A stretch of 64,000 nt of DNA from Bog-950 sp046329495. GTDB taxonomy: Bacteria; Bacteroidota; Bacteroidia; Chitinophagales; LD1. The DNA lies in assembly GCA_046329495.1 (NCBI GenBank), contig JAXLUO010000002.1, forward strand, positions 62,001-126,000. The letters run 5' to 3'. This document shows positions 50,453-59,012 of the stretch, one piece after another. The notes below the pieces were generated by a model, which was given only the letters and a program-made list of their open reading frames with translations, ran no database searches and had not been told where the DNA came from. The translations under genes and the position numbers were made by a program. Numbering within the stretch: position 1 is the stretch's first letter; the number at the start of each line of letters is the position of its first letter.

Positions 50453-53047
50453 ATGAAGGAAGGAAAAGAACCATTTGACCCAACGGCTCGCGACGGCGAA
50501 GGCGCTTCGGGTTTGGTGGATGGAATGTTTAAGAACTGGTTCCTCGATTACGCTTCGTACGTAATTCTGGAACGTGCGGTGCCTGCCATCGAGGATGGTT
50601 TAAAGCCCGTGCAACGACGCATTTTACACGCCCTGAACGAAATGGACGATGGCCGTTTCCATAAGGTGGCGAATGTAATCGGTCAAACCATGCAGTATCA
50701 CCCACACGGTGATGCTTCCATCGGCGATGCGCTGGTGAATATTGGTCAGAAGGAGTTGATGTTTGATACCCAGGGTAACTGGGGCGATGTGCGCACCGGC
50801 GATAGTGCTGCCGCAGCGCGTTATATCGAGGTTCGTCTTTCGAAGTTTGCCAAAGAGGTGGCCTTCAACAACCAAACCACCGAATGGCAGTTAAGCTACG
50901 ACGGCCGTAAGAAAGAACCGGTAACGCTGCCGGTTAAATTCCCTTTGCTGTTATCGCAGGGTGCTGATGGTATTGCAGTAGGTCTCTCTACCAAAATATT
51001 ACCGCACAACTTTATTGAGTTATGCGAAGCCAGTATCAATTACCTGGAAGGTAAGCGCTTCCGTTTACTGCCCGATTTCCCTACAGGCGGTTTTGTAGAT
51101 GTAGCCGAATACAACAAAGGCGAACGTGGCGGTAAAGTAAAAGTGCGTGCCAAAATTGAAGTGGTGGACAAGAAGACCCTTGCCATCCGCGAAATACCAT
51201 TTGGAACCACTACCGTTAGCCTGATTGAAAGTATTTTGAAGGCCCAGGACAAGGGTAAAATCAAGATCAAGAAAGTAATTGATAATACCGCAAAGGATGT
51301 AGAAATACTTATTGAACTGGTGCCCGGCTCTGACCCTGATGTTACCATTGATGCGCTGTATGCCTTTACCGATTGCCAGTCCTCTATTTCGGTAAATGCT
51401 TGTGTAATTGTTGAGGATAAGCCGATGTTCCTGAATGTGCACGAGATACTGGAGCGCAGCACCGAGCGCACCAAAGATTTACTGCGCAGAGAGTTGGAAA
51501 TTCGTCAGGCAGCCTTAAATGAAAGATGGCATTTCAGTTCTCTGGAAAAGATCTTTATCGAGAAACGCATTTACCGCAATATCGAAGAGTGCGAAACCTG
51601 GGAAGATGTATTATCTACCATCGATAAAGGATTAAAGCCTTATAAGAAGCTGTTCCGCCGCGAGGTAACGGAAGAGGATATCATCCGTTTGACGGAGATC
51701 AAGATCAAGCGTATTTCGAAATACGATTCCTTTAAAGCGGATGAAGAGATAAGAGGCATTGAAGCCGAGTTGAAAGAAGTTGCACACGATCTGAAACACC
51801 TGAACGACTTCACTATCGCTTACTTCAAAAACCTGATTAAAAAATACGGCAAGGGCCGCGAACGCAAAACCGAAGTAAAAGGTTTTGAAGAAATTGAAGT
51901 GAAGCAGGTAGCTGCTACTAATGCCAAACTGTATGTAAACCGTGCTGAAGGTTTCTTAGGCACAGGTTTAAAGAAAGACGAGTTCGTGTGCGAATGCAGC
52001 GATCTGGACGATATCATTGCCTTTACCCGCGCGGGTAAAATGATGGTGGTGCGCCTGGGCGACAAGAAGTTTGTAGGTAAGGATATTATCTACATCAACG
52101 TTTGGAAAAAGAACGACGAACGAACGGCTTATAACCTGGCATACTACGATGGTGCCAGCAAGCGCACTTTTGTAAAGCGCTTTAACGTAACCGGCATTAC
52201 CCGCGATAAGGAATATGACCTTACGCAAGGCGGTGCAGGCAGCAAGGTGCTTTACTTTACAGCCAATGCCAACAGCGAAAGCGAATTGGTAAAAGTACAA
52301 TTACACCCTAACAGCACGGCGCGTATTAAGGAGTTTGAGTTTGACTTCGGTACCATCGACATCAAAGGCCGTGCATCGGTAGGTAATATTCTTACTAAGT
52401 TCCCGGTACGCAAGATGGACCTGATTGAAAAAGGTAAATCTTCTATTGGTGGCATGAAGTTGTGGTTCGATGAAAAATTCGGCCGACTGGTGAACGAGGA
52501 AAAAGAAAAGAGCCGTTACCTGGGCGAGTTTAATACCGGCGACCAGATACTGGTAGTTTACAAAGATGGCAACGTAGAGTTGACCAACTTTGAAATGACC
52601 AACAAATACGAGATGGACGAAGTTTACACGGTAGAAAAGTTCGGTCCGGAAACTATTTACACTTGCGTTTACTACGATGGCGATAACAAAGATTATTACG
52701 TTAAGCGCTTTAAAATTGAATTAAAGACCGAACGCTTTAAGTCGCCTATCATCAGCGAGCATAACAGTTCTAAGCTGCACGTCTTCTCTTCTCGTCCGGA
52801 AGTTTGGGTTAAATACAAAGTGGAAAAGGGTAAGAGTAAGGAAAAGGTGGAAGAGGAAACAAAGGTGAACGACCTGATAGATGTGAAGGGCTGGAAAGCA
52901 CTTGGCAACCGTTTAAGCACCTTTAATGTAAGCGGTAAAATTACCGAAGAGGTGAAGGTACCCAAGGAAGTTAAAATAGGCACCACCATCGAGTTAGATG
53001 TAAACCCGAAAGCTGCTAAAAAGGGCAACCAGGGCGATTTGTTCTAA
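50453..53047 (+). CDS. parC: DNA topoisomerase IV subunit A
   Basis: An 864-residue breakage-reunion subunit. The catalytic tyrosine is Tyr124 in AAARYIEVRLSKFA. Winged-helix and tower parts follow (KPVQRRILHALNEM near 51, QYHPHGDASIGDAL near 81), then a coiled coil (RTKDLLRRELEIRQAA) and a C-terminal region of about 350 residues that is a beta-pinwheel-like domain (VGNILTKFPVRKMDLIEKGK). No GyrA box is seen, which supports topoisomerase IV. The C-terminus is Lys-rich (NPKAAKKGNQGDLF). Together with parE it forms one operon closed by a terminator. Confidence 0.93.
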   Translation: MKEGKEPFDPTARDGEGASGLVDGMFKNWFLDYASYVILERAVPAIEDGLKPVQRRILHALNEMDDGRFHKVANVIGQTMQYHPHGDASIGDALVNIGQKELMFDTQGNWGDVRTGDSAAAARYIEVRLSKFAKEVAFNNQTTEWQLSYDGRKKEPVTLPVKFPLLLSQGADGIAVGLSTKILPHNFIELCEASINYLEGKRFRLLPDFPTGGFVDVAEYNKGERGGKVKVRAKIEVVDKKTLAIREIPFGTTTVSLIESILKAQDKGKIKIKKVIDNTAKDVEILIELVPGSDPDVTIDALYAFTDCQSSISVNACVIVEDKPMFLNVHEILERSTERTKDLLRRELEIRQAALNERWHFSSLEKIFIEKRIYRNIEECETWEDVLSTIDKGLKPYKKLFRREVTEEDIIRLTEIKIKRISKYDSFKADEEIRGIEAELKEVAHDLKHLNDFTIAYFKNLIKKYGKGRERKTEVKGFEEIEVKQVAATNAKLYVNRAEGFLGTGLKKDEFVCECSDLDDIIAFTRAGKMMVVRLGDKKFVGKDIIYINVWKKNDERTAYNLAYYDGASKRTFVKRFNVTGITRDKEYDLTQGGAGSKVLYFTANANSESELVKVQLHPNSTARIKEFEFDFGTIDIKGRASVGNILTKFPVRKMDLIEKGKSSIGGMKLWFDEKFGRLVNEEKEKSRYLGEFNTGDQILVVYKDGNVELTNFEMTNKYEMDEVYTVEKFGPETIYTCVYYDGDNKDYYVKRFKIELKTERFKSPIISEHNSSKLHVFSSRPEVWVKYKVEKGKSKEKVEEETKVNDLIDVKGWKALGNRLSTFNVSGKITEEVKVPKEVKIGTTIELDVNPKAAKKGNQGDLF

Positions 53048-53076
53048 CCTTACCACATCAACGCATATAAAAAAAT

Positions 53077-53102
53077 AAGGCCCTGTACAACAGGGCCTTT
53101 TT
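53077..53102 (+). terminator. Intrinsic terminator of the parE-parC operon
   Basis: AAGGCCCTGT (53077-53086), loop ACA, ACAGGGCCTT (53090-53099), then TTT. Perfect 10-bp stem, 30 bases after the parC stop. Confidence 0.92.
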
Positions 53103-53140
53103 GCATACTACTACTAAGGGGTAGAGCTTAGCAGCAGCGC

Positions 53141-53866
53141 TTAAGGAACGATCTCGTCGTAGGTAAAGAATGTTTTTAGCTGGTTAGGGTAAACCGATGC
53201 GCCACGGTAGCCACCGGTCCAAACGGTGTAGCTTTGTCCGGGGTCAACCTTAATGGTATATAACGGAAGGCTATCTATTACCTGCAAGGTGTTTGCATCC
53301 AGCACCTGTATATCCTGCCAGCCTGCATCAACCGGAATGAACGAAGTATAGCTTTCAGTTGGATTGGTACCGGCATACTTCAGATTAGTAGCAAGTGTAG
53401 CGCCACCTTTTAAGCGGTAGGTAATGTTACCCGCGTTAGGCGATACGTTAATGAATTTGATGGCCCCTTTGCCTGAAGGCAGCGATGTTGGCACCGTGTC
53501 ATTCAGCACAATGTATTTAACGTGTGGTAACGAATCGAACAGGATAAAGGTGTAGCTTTTGTCCTTTGCACCGGTTAATGGCGCTGCATTTACAAGTGTA
53601 CCGTGGCTATCTTCAACGGTAAGCGTAACACTACCGGTTCTGTATTTACCAAAAGATGTACCCATCAGATAGTATACATCGGTAAGGCTGTACGATTCGC
53701 CGCCGCCGTGCAGGTAAAAGTCGGAATGCTGGTGAGCAGGGCTTGCATTTATATACTGTACATAGGTAAAACCGCCGGTGCCGTTATCGGTATTATCATC
53801 CTTTTTACAGGCTGTAGTTGCCAATAACAAACCTACAGCGGTCATCATCATTAATTGCTTTTTCAT
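53141..53866 (-). CDS. DUF4397-domain lipoprotein
   Basis: A 241-residue lipoprotein: MKKQLMMMTAVGLLLATTAC is a good lipobox signal with Cys20, followed by a flexible KKDDNTDNGTGG. The rest has DUF4397 character: YVQYINASPAHQHSDFYLHG, then KFINVSPNAGNITYRLKG with the repeated 'NxSP' motif, and IQVLDANTLQVIDSLPLYTI. The domain is all-beta and of unknown role, common in Bacteroidota surface lipoproteins. It lies 23 bases after the next lipoprotein gene on the same strand, so both may form one operon. Confidence 0.88.
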   Translation of the reverse strand: MKKQLMMMTAVGLLLATTACKKDDNTDNGTGGFTYVQYINASPAHQHSDFYLHGGGESYSLTDVYYLMGTSFGKYRTGSVTLTVEDSHGTLVNAAPLTGAKDKSYTFILFDSLPHVKYIVLNDTVPTSLPSGKGAIKFINVSPNAGNITYRLKGGATLATNLKYAGTNPTESYTSFIPVDAGWQDIQVLDANTLQVIDSLPLYTIKVDPGQSYTVWTGGYRGASVYPNQLKTFFTYDEIVP

Positions 53867-53889
53867 ATCAGATTGGTGGTTTTAGTTTA

Positions 53890-54396
53890 TTAATTGGAAT
53901 ACTTCACATTAATCAATTGGCCGTCGGTTATGCTAACCGAACCGGAACCTGTGGTGCTTACGGCATCAAAGGCAAAAGAACCGGACAGGCGCTTATTTAT
54001 GGTGTCAACGGTGGCGATAGTTATGGAGCCTATATGGGAGGACGTATCAGTAGTAAAATCTCCTGAGGTCTCTACCGTATAAACACCTTGTCCGTATCCG
54101 TTCCAGGGTAATCCCGAATTGGCAGGATATTTTAAGGGATAGGTGCCGGGTACCGGAGGATAAGGCAATAAAGCCAAACTGCAGGTCCGGTCGTTTTTAT
54201 CGGTAACACAGGCTGTAAACGTTAAATTAAACATGGTTGTACCATGCACATACAAAACAACATTCGAAGTCATGGGATTGCCGTTCTCTTTCCAGGTAGC
54301 TACCAAAGTGCCGGGGCAATCGGTAGTACTCTCGTGGTGGCACGCGTTTAATAGCAGTAATAGAATAACTAAAGGAATAAATGCATTTCGTTTCAT
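53890..54396 (-). CDS. Small lipoprotein of unknown function (168 aa)
   Basis: A 168-residue lipoprotein with signal MKRNAFIPLVILLLLLNAC (Cys19). The mature part is beta-rich, for example TWKENGNPMTSNVVLYVHGT, GQGVYTVETSGDF and GSITIATVDTINKRLSGSFA; the last resembles the C-terminal half of DUF6252-like domains, in which a 'sG.F' strand and 'I.G.F' are typical. I am not certain of the family. It precedes the DUF4397 gene on the minus strand. Function unknown. Confidence 0.72.
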   Translation of the reverse strand: MKRNAFIPLVILLLLLNACHHESTTDCPGTLVATWKENGNPMTSNVVLYVHGTTMFNLTFTACVTDKNDRTCSLALLPYPPVPGTYPLKYPANSGLPWNGYGQGVYTVETSGDFTTDTSSHIGSITIATVDTINKRLSGSFAFDAVSTTGSGSVSITDGQLINVKYSN

Positions 54397-54541
54397 GAGT
54401 AGATTGGTGTGTTTCTTAATTAATTATATTGCGAATGTGCTCATATGATATTGCTCTTGAAAGACAATTTTTGGGGATTGATAGAATGCAATGTCTTTTT
54501 TTAATCACAAAAAGCTTATTTTCAATAACTTACCAGATAAT

Positions 54542-56062
54542 ATGGAAGACCTTTTTCGCCTTATAAAAAGCATGGATACCGAGGAAAAACGGTATTTCCG
54601 GCGCTTTGGCTTAAAGGATGATTCAAAAGGCAAGAGCCAGACCGAAAAGTTGTTCGACCTGCTGGATGAAACGGTGCAGTATAACGAAGAGCAGTTAGCC
54701 TTTCGCTTAAAGCGCGAAAAGCTGGATAAACAATTAGCCTCACTTAAAAGCTACCTGTATGAGCGCCTATTGGATTCGCTGCTTTGGTATAGAAAACATT
54801 CTACGCCGGGGCTTAGCAATGCCTTTGAACTGGCTAAAATAGGCCTGCTTGAAGATAGAGGGTTGCAGCATGAAGCGGATAAACTAACCCGCAAACTGTT
54901 GCCTGCTATGTTGCAGAGCAGTTCCTTTACCGATCAGTGGAATGCATTAGGAAAATATATATCCGAAGCCTCTAATGCCTATTTGTCGCACGGCAAGGTA
55001 GATTTTGAAGAGGTTGAAGACAAATTGAATGCCCGCAGGGAATTGTTGCTTCAAATGGAACGCTTTAGCGCCTACGACAGCCTGCTGATGCAACAACTTA
55101 AAATAATGCGTAAGGCCATGCTGGCGCGTAACGAGGAAGAACTGCAGCCATTAAACGAGATCTTCAACAACCCATTGGTACAGGACCGTCGTTTGGCCAA
55201 TAGTCCGGAAGCCATGTTCATTTATTATACGCTGCGTATACATCACTTTTCCATACTTCACAAAGCACAGGAACATTATAACGATGCAGTAGATCTGCTG
55301 AAGTATACCAAAACCCTGCAGGTAGGTTGGCCGGTTATGCGTTTGTTGTGGACCTATGCACAGGTTACCCAAACATGCTATGCATTGGGGCAATGGCACG
55401 AATTGCAGCAATACTTGCAGGAACTAAAAGAAGTAGAAGCCGGCAACCAGGTGGAGCGCATGGCACAGTTTACCTACCATACCCAATTAGCCATAACGCT
55501 TTATGACCATCATAAGAATGCTACGGCATTGTTAGAAACCTTGCTTGAAAGCAAGAAGCGTTTAGCCGAGTTCGGCAATAGGTTACGGCCCGATATCCGC
55601 CTTTCCATTACCATTACTGTAGCCTCTGCCTATGTTGAATATGGCCATTATTCGGAGGCAGTGTCAGTTTGCGAAGATTTCCTAACGCATTATGAAGCCG
55701 GTATCCGATTAGATGCATTATTGCTGCTGCATGCCTATGAATTAGTGGCTCACCTTGAAACCGGCAACATGCTTTATGTAAACAATGTGGTACGCAATAT
55801 CCATCGCTACTTCCAGCGGCACGATTTTAAAGGTCCGTTTGAAACCACCCTAATGAATGCCTTCCGCAAGCTTTCAGAAATCAGCGATTACAAAGCACAT
55901 AAGGAGGAGCTGCTAAAGCTGCAAACCGAACTAACGCAAACGGCAGGTGCCGCAGAAAGTGCTTATCACACACAATTATTGCCATTGATGCAGGCCTTTC
56001 TGCAAGCCAAATCCGAAGGATTGGCAATTCACCGGTTCGTGCAAAATCAAAAGCAGGCATAA
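54542..56062 (+). CDS. Conserved helical protein of unnamed Bacteroidota family, paralog of the gene at 4532
   Basis: A 506-residue protein. The start at 54542 (MEDLFRLIKSM) is preferred over 54491 because the paralog starts in the same way; the upstream 17 residues have no counterpart. The N-terminus aligns by eye with the 4532-6034 protein, first over DLFxLIxSxxxEEKxYFxxF, then over the KSYLYERLLDSLL helix. The rest is helical, with TPR-like pairs (YNDAVDLLKYTKTLQ, YVEYGHYSEAVSVCEDFLTH). No signal peptide, no catalytic motif. Function unknown. A terminator shared with the convergent dksA-like gene follows. Confidence 0.8.
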   Translation: MEDLFRLIKSMDTEEKRYFRRFGLKDDSKGKSQTEKLFDLLDETVQYNEEQLAFRLKREKLDKQLASLKSYLYERLLDSLLWYRKHSTPGLSNAFELAKIGLLEDRGLQHEADKLTRKLLPAMLQSSSFTDQWNALGKYISEASNAYLSHGKVDFEEVEDKLNARRELLLQMERFSAYDSLLMQQLKIMRKAMLARNEEELQPLNEIFNNPLVQDRRLANSPEAMFIYYTLRIHHFSILHKAQEHYNDAVDLLKYTKTLQVGWPVMRLLWTYAQVTQTCYALGQWHELQQYLQELKEVEAGNQVERMAQFTYHTQLAITLYDHHKNATALLETLLESKKRLAEFGNRLRPDIRLSITITVASAYVEYGHYSEAVSVCEDFLTHYEAGIRLDALLLLHAYELVAHLETGNMLYVNNVVRNIHRYFQRHDFKGPFETTLMNAFRKLSEISDYKAHKEELLKLQTELTQTAGAAESAYHTQLLPLMQAFLQAKSEGLAIHRFVQNQKQA

Positions 56063-56068
56063 AAAACA

Positions 56069-56091
56069 AAAGCCCCGGATAAGGGGGCTTT
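56069..56091. terminator. Hairpin between convergent genes, probable bidirectional terminator
   Basis: AAAGCCCC (56069-56076) pairs with GGGGCTTT (56084-56091), 7-nt loop. On the minus strand it is followed by TGTTTTTTATG. It serves the plus-strand gene ending at 56062 and possibly the minus-strand gene ending at 56115. Confidence 0.75.
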
Positions 56092-56114
56092 CGCTATCTA
56101 GTCCTATACTTGTA

Positions 56115-57080
56115 TTAATCTTCAAATCCTTCAGCAAAATCGCTTGGAGGTGCAGCATTGCTTTGAGAAGCAGGGCTTTCTTCTTCCACCTTACGGCTGT
56201 TTTTAGCTTCCAGGCTAAGGGTAGCATGAGGCACTACACGTAAACGTTCTTTAGGGATCAGCTTGCCCGAAGCACGGCAGATACCATACGTTTTGTTTTC
56301 TACGCGCACCAGGGCTAACTCCAGGTTACGGATAAATGTATGCTGACGGCTGATTTGATTCATCAGATACTCCATCTCCGAAGTATCAGTACCTTCTTCC
56401 ATGTTCCATGCCTTGTTTCCGGCCTGGCTTTCGGTATGGTTATCCAGCGATTCCTTCAGGTTTTTCAGTTCGTCGCGGGCAGCAGCAAGCTTCTTTTCAA
56501 TAAGATCTTTAAACTCTTTTAACTCTTCGTCGCTGTAGCGCAGGTTGGTTTCTGGTTGTGTCGTTTCTAACATTTTCTTCTCCGGTTTATTTACAAAGGG
56601 TCTCTCGGGGGGTGTTGAACTAATCTGACGGGTTACAACAGTTGGCTTGCTTACAGGCTGCTTGGCTGGTATAACCGGTTTCTTTTCCTCGGCCTTCTCA
56701 ATCGGTTTTACTGATTTAACGCTCTGAGGTTTCGAATTAGTATTTGTGTTTTTCAACACTTTTTTGGCAGGCTGAGCTACAGGCTTTTTGGCGGCTACAG
56801 GTGCTGCTTTTTTTGAAGCAACAACCGGAGCTTTTTTAGCAGGCTTTGCCGGTTTAGCGGCAGGTTTGGCAACTACCTTTTTGGCAACTGGTTTGGCTTT
56901 CTTTTTAGCAACCGGTTTGGCCACCTTTTTAGGGGCAGGTTTAGCTGCTTTTTTTGCAGCAGGTTTTGCAGCTTTCTTCGCAGCAGGTTTAGCTGCCTTC
57001 TTTGCCACAGGTTTTGCTTTTGCTACCGGTTTGCTCTTAGATTTAGACTTGTTCTTGTCTTTTGCTTTAGCCTTTGCCAT
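56115..57080 (-). CDS. DksA/TraR-like protein with histone-H1-like lysine/alanine/proline tail
   Basis: A 321-residue protein; start at 57080 (MAKAKAKDKNKSKSK), as the upstream extension of the frame is unlike the family. Residues 1 to about 110 are made of KPAAKKAAKP-type repeats like the tail of histone H1 or bacterial AlgP/Hc1. After a linker, the last 130 residues are a DksA/TraR domain: SDEELKEFKDLIEKKLAAAR forms the coiled coil and RVENKTYGICRASGKLIPKE plus RLRVVPHATLSLEAK the globular end. Only one Cys remains of the four zinc ligands, as usual in Bacteroidota DksA. The acidic tip residues of DksA cannot be placed with certainty. It may bind RNA polymerase and also DNA. Confidence 0.85.
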   Translation of the reverse strand: MAKAKAKDKNKSKSKSKPVAKAKPVAKKAAKPAAKKAAKPAAKKAAKPAPKKVAKPVAKKKAKPVAKKVVAKPAAKPAKPAKKAPVVASKKAAPVAAKKPVAQPAKKVLKNTNTNSKPQSVKSVKPIEKAEEKKPVIPAKQPVSKPTVVTRQISSTPPERPFVNKPEKKMLETTQPETNLRYSDEELKEFKDLIEKKLAAARDELKNLKESLDNHTESQAGNKAWNMEEGTDTSEMEYLMNQISRQHTFIRNLELALVRVENKTYGICRASGKLIPKERLRVVPHATLSLEAKNSRKVEEESPASQSNAAPPSDFAEGFED

Positions 57081-57184
57081 ATCAAAAAATTTAGCCGCGA
57101 AAGTAACCAATTTATTAATTACAGCCATACTTATAATAAAGCGCCAATAAGCCGGTTTAAAGGCCTGTGGCAGGGTTAAAAAAT

Positions 57185-57221
57185 GATAAGCAGGCGGCAA
57201 CTGCTGCTGCGCCTGCTTATC
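57185..57221 (-). terminator. Intrinsic terminator of the cytochrome oxidase operon
   Basis: GATAAGCAGGCG (57185-57196) and CGCCTGCTTATC (57210-57221) form a perfect 12-bp stem with a 13-nt loop; on the minus strand ATTTTTTAACC follows. It lies 23 bases after the stop of the subunit IV gene. Confidence 0.88.
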
Positions 57222-57243
57222 AATATTTATTCACCTTTTGGGT

Positions 57244-57618
57244 TTAGAATATCTTCAGAACCTCGCGCATGGCATGCCAGCTGTTGCCTTCTACTGCAAA
57301 GGCAATAATAGCCCAAATTAAGAACAGAAAGGGCAATAAAATGGTACGTTTAAACCAGGCGTTTTCGTGGTTCACGTGCATAAATATGCCCATGATATAT
57401 ACCACTTTAACTACCGACATAACGGCCATAAACAGGTTTATGAAAATCTTGCCACTTCCGCCCTGCGGGTTAAAATGGTCGTAAACCATGGCTGTGCCTA
57501 CTTCTATAACCGTAACAGCAGATAAAATTAAGATGGTCTTCAGCACATCTTTCTTACCCTGGTTGTATTCACCTTCTGTCCAATGCAGGTGGCCTTCGGT
57601 TGGTGTTTCAAAACTCAT
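57244..57618 (-). CDS. Cytochrome c oxidase subunit IV (caa3 type)
   Basis: A 124-residue membrane protein with three hydrophobic helices: TILILSAVTVIEVGTAMVY, FINLFMAVMSVVKVVYIMGI and TILLPFLFLIWAIIAFAVEG. The motif VVKVVYIMGIFMHVNHENAW is typical of the small subunit IV of bacterial caa3 oxidases, which stabilises the complex. Last gene of the oxidase operon, in line with its usual place after subunit III. A terminator follows. Confidence 0.9.
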   Translation of the reverse strand: MSFETPTEGHLHWTEGEYNQGKKDVLKTILILSAVTVIEVGTAMVYDHFNPQGGSGKIFINLFMAVMSVVKVVYIMGIFMHVNHENAWFKRTILLPFLFLIWAIIAFAVEGNSWHAMREVLKIF

Positions 57619-57658
57619 GACTATACTGGTTTATTAGTTTTTTAAATCAATTTCTTAA

Positions 57659-58351
57659 TTACAGCAGGTAAAAGCACAGGAATACGTAAACCCAAACAAG
57701 ATCTACAAAGTGCCAGTACAAACCGATCTTCTCCACCATTTCGTAGTGGCCAACTTTATCGAAACGACCGTTAGCAGCAGAAACGGCTAACCAGGTGTTC
57801 AATACAACACCACCCAACACGTGCATACCGTGGAAACCGGTGATAACAAAGAACAACTGCCCGAAATTGGTAACCTTGGTAGTTTCAGCTACAGTGGTAG
57901 TGGTCATACCTTCCGAGATTAAGTGTGTCCATTCCAGGTATTGGCAGAATAAGAAGCCAACACCGCAAAGGATAGTTGGGATCAAAAACTTCACCACACC
58001 GTCTTTGTTCATACGGTAGCCTTCCTGTACGGCACGTACCATGGTGTACGAGCTAACAATCAGCAAGAAGGTCATAAACGATACGAAAACAAGCGGGGCC
58101 TTCACACCTTCAAAAATGTGCAACGGAATAGAAGAGAAAACCTCAGCCGGATTAGGCCAAAGATCGCTTTGCGCCATACGTAGTGCAGCATAGGCAATAA
58201 GGAAAGAGGCAAATGTGAACGTATCCGAAATAAGGAAATACCACATCATTACCTTACCGTAGCCGATACGGAAAGGTGAATGTCCGCCATTCCACAGGTC
58301 TTTCGAACCTTCATTTGCGCCGTGGGCGTGATCTAAAGTAGCTTCTGCCAT
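57659..58351 (-). CDS. Cytochrome c oxidase subunit III (first of two copies)
   Basis: A 230-residue protein of the heme-copper oxidase subunit III family with about six or seven membrane segments, starting with KVMMWYFLISDTFTFASFLI and ending in IGLYWHFVDLVWVYVFLCFY, the typical C-terminal HFVDxVW motif. FVITGFHGMHVLGGVVLNTW is also conserved. It is part of the terminal oxidase in the inner membrane and may serve oxygen delivery. The second, slightly shorter subunit III gene directly upstream has the same ending. Two different subunit III genes side by side are common in Bacteroidota. Confidence 0.92.
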   Translation of the reverse strand: MAEATLDHAHGANEGSKDLWNGGHSPFRIGYGKVMMWYFLISDTFTFASFLIAYAALRMAQSDLWPNPAEVFSSIPLHIFEGVKAPLVFVSFMTFLLIVSSYTMVRAVQEGYRMNKDGVVKFLIPTILCGVGFLFCQYLEWTHLISEGMTTTTVAETTKVTNFGQLFFVITGFHGMHVLGGVVLNTWLAVSAANGRFDKVGHYEMVEKIGLYWHFVDLVWVYVFLCFYLL

Positions 58352-58397
58352 GTTCTAATGCTTATTAAGTTGTTTTAAATCTTCGTTTATTAATCGC

Positions 58398-59012
58398 CTA
58401 TTGGTAGTTAACCAACAAAAACACATACAAGTAAACCCAAACAATATCTATGTAGTGCCAAAAGGTTACCAGCATTTCAAGATACAATTCCCGCTTAGGG
58501 TTAATTATGTTCCGCAGTTCGTAAAGCTCATCCTTACGCGAGCGAACCGCCTGATACAAAAACACCAGCATGGCCACCAAACCGCCCACTATGTGCGCGC
58601 CGTGCGAAGCCGTAATGATGTAGATGAACGAACCGGCTACGTTACCCGTTAACGGAAAGCCCATGTTCTGTAAAGCAATCCATCCGGTATATTGTAAACC
58701 CAGGAACAAACACCCAAGCAAAAAAGAAAAGAACATCAACCAACGGAACCTTGTAAACTGTGCCTTGCGGTACGAAATCAACGCAAAATGTATAACACCG
58801 CTCAGCCCAACTACTACTAAGGTACTATACAGGAAAATTGACGGTAACCGGAAATTTTCCCAAACCTTATAGTCACCCTTTTTTACCAAAACAGCACTGG
58901 TTAGCGCCGCAAAAAACATGGTCATAGAGGCTAAAGCCAGCCATAACGCAAACTTTTGCGGGTGAACACCAGGTTTGTCCTGTGTTTGCTTATCATTCAA
59001 AACTACGTTCAT
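58398..59012 (-). CDS. Cytochrome c oxidase subunit III (second copy)
   Basis: A 204-residue protein with five membrane helices: FALWLALASMTMFFAALTSA, IFLYSTLVVVGLSGVIHFAL, LMFFSFLLGCLFLGLQYTGW, FIYIITASHGAHIVGGLVAM, and the C-terminal EMLVTFWHYIDIVWVYLYVF. The last one has the HYIDxVW motif of subunit III. The first helix bundle is shorter than in the copy at 57659. Its ATG overlaps the stop of ctaB by one base (TAATG), so translation is coupled. Confidence 0.92.
   Translation of the reverse strand: MNVVLNDKQTQDKPGVHPQKFALWLALASMTMFFAALTSAVLVKKGDYKVWENFRLPSIFLYSTLVVVGLSGVIHFALISYRKAQFTRFRWLMFFSFLLGCLFLGLQYTGWIALQNMGFPLTGNVAGSFIYIITASHGAHIVGGLVAMLVFLYQAVRSRKDELYELRNIINPKRELYLEMLVTFWHYIDIVWVYLYVFLLVNYQ

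Noticed and set aside
53603..54082. Plus-strand frames opposite the two lipoprotein genes
   Set aside because: They overlap supported minus-strand lipoprotein genes with clear signal peptides and show no features of their own.
56788..57150. Plus-strand frame giving an Ala/Phe-rich hydrophobic protein
   Set aside because: It is the antisense reading of the KPAAKK repeats of the DksA-like gene; the repetitive look is a by-product.
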